64,000 nt of DNA from Streptomyces roseolus (GTDB taxonomy: Bacteria; Actinomycetota; Actinomycetes; Streptomycetales; Streptomycetaceae): assembly GCF_014649855.1 (NCBI RefSeq), contig NZ_BMTV01000008.1, positions 141,927 to 205,926 on the forward strand, in the 5' to 3' direction. Shown in pieces: positions 62,213 through 64,000 of this stretch. The translations under genes were made by a program, and so were the position numbers. The notes under the pieces are model-generated. The model saw only the letters and a list, made by a program, of their open reading frames with translations, ran no database searches and had not been told where the DNA came from. The number at the start of each line of letters is the position of its first letter. Within the stretch, counting starts at the first letter, position 1.

Positions 62213-62767
62213 ATGAAGGCTCACGACGTTGCGCTGGGGCGTGCTGTCGAGCGAGCCCAAGCCGGCGAAGAGGCGGCCTTCGCGGAGGCTTATCGGATCG
62301 TGCATCCCGGGCTGCTGGGATACTTGCGGGGGATGGTCGGCCAGGACGCCGAGGACGTCGCCTCCGACGCCTGGCTCGAAATAGCAAGGGACCTCGGGCG
62401 GTTCCGTGGCGACGGCGCGGGCTTTCGCGGCTGGACCGCGACCATCGCCCGTCACCGGGCGCTCGACCATCTCCGGCGCGTGCGTTCCCGTCCGCGCCAC
62501 GACCTGTTCGACCAGGACGTGCTGGAACTGCCCGCGCAGCGGGACACGGCGGGCGAGGCCATGGAGACACTCTCCACCGGACGGGTCTTAGGGCTGGTTG
62601 CCGGCCTCCCCCGGGAGCAGGCGGAGGCCGTGCTGCTGCGGGTGGTGGTCGGACTGGACGGGCCGACCGCGGCACGGGTACTGGGCAAGCGGCCCGGTGC
62701 GGTACGGTCCGCTGCGCATCGCGGACTGAAGCGACTTGCGAACCAGCTACGGGGAGGTGACAGATGA
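62213..62767 (+). CDS. ECF-type RNA polymerase sigma factor
   Basis: The 184-residue sigma factor has region 2 (FAEAYRIVHPGLLGYLRGMVGQDAEDVASDAWLEIARDL, of which DAEDVASDAW is diagnostic) with FRGWTATIARHRALDHLRR. Region 4 is LPREQAEAVLLRVVVGLDGPTAARVLGKRPGAVRSAAHRGLKRL. It directs RNA polymerase to a small regulon. It overlaps the next gene by ATGA, and that gene encodes a membrane protein that may be its anti-sigma partner. Confidence 0.9.
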   Translation: MKAHDVALGRAVERAQAGEEAAFAEAYRIVHPGLLGYLRGMVGQDAEDVASDAWLEIARDLGRFRGDGAGFRGWTATIARHRALDHLRRVRSRPRHDLFDQDVLELPAQRDTAGEAMETLSTGRVLGLVAGLPREQAEAVLLRVVVGLDGPTAARVLGKRPGAVRSAAHRGLKRLANQLRGGDR

Positions 62768-63525
62768 GGCGGGGCCGTGCACGGGACGACGACCACGAAA
62801 GCGATGCTGCGGCGGAGGCGTTGCGAGCAGCCCTGCGTCCGAACCAGTCCGTGAGCGAGAACGAGGCTCAACATGCGGTCGCCGCGTTCCGCGCCGCTCG
62901 CGACGCGGGCCTGCACGCGGGGTCGGGCGCGCCGCGGACACGTCGCCGTGACGACTGGCGGCCGGCCACCGGCCGACGTATCGGCCTTTGGCCGAAGGCG
63001 GCGCTGATCGCGCTGGTCTCCGGCATGACACTGGGCAGCGTGGCGATCGCCACGGGCAAACTGCCGAATCCCCTCCCTGATCTGCCCGAACGCCGTCCCG
63101 AGCCGGGTGTCAGCACGCCCGTGTCGACGTCGCCCGAGGACGTTACTGCGTTCCCGTCCTCCGAGGAGGACAACGCGTCTGCGTCGCCCTCGCAGTCGGC
63201 TCCGTCCACGGCACCCGTACGGGAGACCTCTGTGCCGGGTCCGACGGAATCGGAGCAGGTGCCTCCCGGGGCCGCGAAGAGTCACGAGGCGTTGTGCCGC
63301 GCGTACGAGCAGAGGACTGGGCACGCGGGCGGGGCCTCGGATGCGACCGCTCTGCGACGCCTGGTCGAGGCGGCAGGCGGGAAAGAGGCCGTGCCGGGTT
63401 ACTGCGAGAAGCTCACAGGCGGGTCCAAGGCTCCCGACAAGACTGTCCCTGAAGCGAGAGCCGGCGGACAGGACCACCGCCGGAACCCTTCCGAGGGCAA
63501 GGAAGCCCCCGCCGACCGTCGCTAG
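62764..63525 (+). CDS. Membrane protein coupled to the ECF sigma factor, possible anti-sigma
   Basis: The 253-residue protein has a basic cytoplasmic N-terminus of about 80 residues, one membrane helix (KAALIALVSGMTLGSVAIA) and a long exported Ser/Pro/Thr region. A short C-terminal domain has two Cys (CRAYEQRTG and YCEKLTGG). No HxxxCxxC zinc motif is visible, so it is not a classical ZAS anti-sigma. The ATGA overlap with the sigma gene and the topology still suggest regulation of that sigma factor. Confidence 0.65.
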   Translation: MRRGRARDDDHESDAAAEALRAALRPNQSVSENEAQHAVAAFRAARDAGLHAGSGAPRTRRRDDWRPATGRRIGLWPKAALIALVSGMTLGSVAIATGKLPNPLPDLPERRPEPGVSTPVSTSPEDVTAFPSSEEDNASASPSQSAPSTAPVRETSVPGPTESEQVPPGAAKSHEALCRAYEQRTGHAGGASDATALRRLVEAAGGKEAVPGYCEKLTGGSKAPDKTVPEARAGGQDHRRNPSEGKEAPADRR

Positions 63526-63597
63526 GCGTGGGTCTCAGGGACGAGCCCGTGCACGGTTGCCTTGTGAGGTGGGGAGTGCGTCTGGCCGAGGGTAGGT

Positions 63598-63843
63598 GTG
63601 ACGTTCGGCGCCCTCATCCTCGTAGACCCGGTCGAGCCGGTACAGACCGCCGATACGCAGCATCCTGGGTGGCCGTCGACCCGTTCGACCGGCAGGAGGT
63701 CCTCGGCTCCGGCGCATTCGACGTCATCGAGGGCCCCCTCCCACGCTGGGGTGCGCGGCTCCGCACAGCCTGTCTGCGTCGAGGACCCGGACGGCACCGT
63801 CGATCTCCGCTGGTACCCGCAGGGCGCCTGGACTCCTCGCTGA
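63598..63843 (+). pseudogene. Possible frameshifted gene remnant
   Basis: Good Streptomyces coding bias switches frame. Frame A has TFGALILVDPVEPVQTADT, the next frame has SWVAVDPFDRQEVLGSGAFD with VIEGPLPRWG, and frame A returns with VCVEDPDGTVDLRWYPQGAW. Two compensating shifts would join them. Either this is a decayed gene or the sequence has errors. I recognise no family. Confidence 0.3.
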
Positions 63844-63889
63844 CGCGCGTGGCGACCGTATTCTGGGAGGCGACGGGAAGGAGCCGCTG

Positions 63890-64000
63890 ATGAGCGTCGA
63901 GGCGATCATGCACACCGAGTTCCCCGAGGGATACACGGTCTTCTTCGGTGCCGACGGGAAGGTGATCATGACCCCGCAGAGCCTGGAGCACTCCAGCACG
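63890..64000 (+). CDS. Start of a Uma2-like protein (cut by window edge)
   Basis: Only the first 37 residues are present: MSVEAIMHTEFPEGYTVFFG and then ADGKVIMTPQSLEHSST. The run GYTV..DGKVIMTPQSLEH fits the start of the Uma2/DUF820 restriction-endonuclease-like family, which is abundant in Streptomyces. A ribosome site (ggaagga) precedes the ATG. The gene continues beyond the window. Confidence 0.6.
   Translation, partial: MSVEAIMHTEFPEGYTVFFGADGKVIMTPQSLEHSST

Overview
The window is high-GC DNA with the codon bias, GTG starts and gene order of a Streptomyces chromosome. From memory, the run nirB / dgt / dnaG / hrdA-like sigma / ABC pair / tRNA-Asn resembles the S. coelicolor SCO2460-SCO2500 neighbourhood. 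I could not run any search, so family names rest on motifs, lengths and recall.

Left part, 0-14 kb: a DUF6243-like small protein, a drug-efflux MFS pump divergent from its likely MmyB-type regulator, dusB, ppdK (pyruvate phosphate dikinase), an ArsR-like regulator, a Tat-exported PhoX-like protein, a truncated haemoglobin, a VOC protein, and a TetR > MFS > SDR cluster.

Centre, 14-44 kb: a nitrate/nitrite assimilation set (FAD oxidoreductase > nirB > nirD behind a GlnR-like box; a separate NasA-type nitrate reductase; a CbiX/SirB-type chelatase). There is also a TauE/SafE transporter, a class F sortase with a partner membrane protein, and Spo0M. A SoxR-like box precedes an FMN reductase followed by a heterodimeric ABC exporter. 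CutA, a gamma-glutamylcyclotransferase, a SanA-like protein, an aquaporin, dgt, a ferredoxin-reductase-like protein, dnaG and a principal-type sigma factor follow. A second heterodimeric ABC exporter, an FGGY kinase and a YtxH protein close the core. Many genes here have a -10-like hexamer 6-7 nt before the start codon, suggesting leaderless mRNAs.

Three tRNA genes (two tandem tRNA-Asn and one with a CAT anticodon, 44.4-44.8 kb) mark the border with a more accessory, envelope-oriented right part. It holds an L,D-transpeptidase-like lipoprotein, a PGRP-type amidase, an MmpS-like protein, and a ~2,900-residue secreted Rhs/YD-repeat protein. The Rhs protein ends in a predicted nuclease tip followed by a SUKH (SMI1/KNR4) immunity gene. 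Directly downstream is a promoterless duplicate of the last part of the Rhs core. It is fused to a different nuclease tip and followed by a second SUKH gene, so it looks like a cassette able to replace the active tip by recombination. A signal-peptidase-like protein lacking both catalytic residues, an ECF sigma factor with a coupled membrane protein, and the start of a Uma2-like gene complete the window.

The most notable observations are the two-tip Rhs locus with paired immunity genes, the pseudo-signal peptidase next to it, the SoxR-type box in front of a reductase plus ABC exporter operon, and the cluster of leaderless starts.
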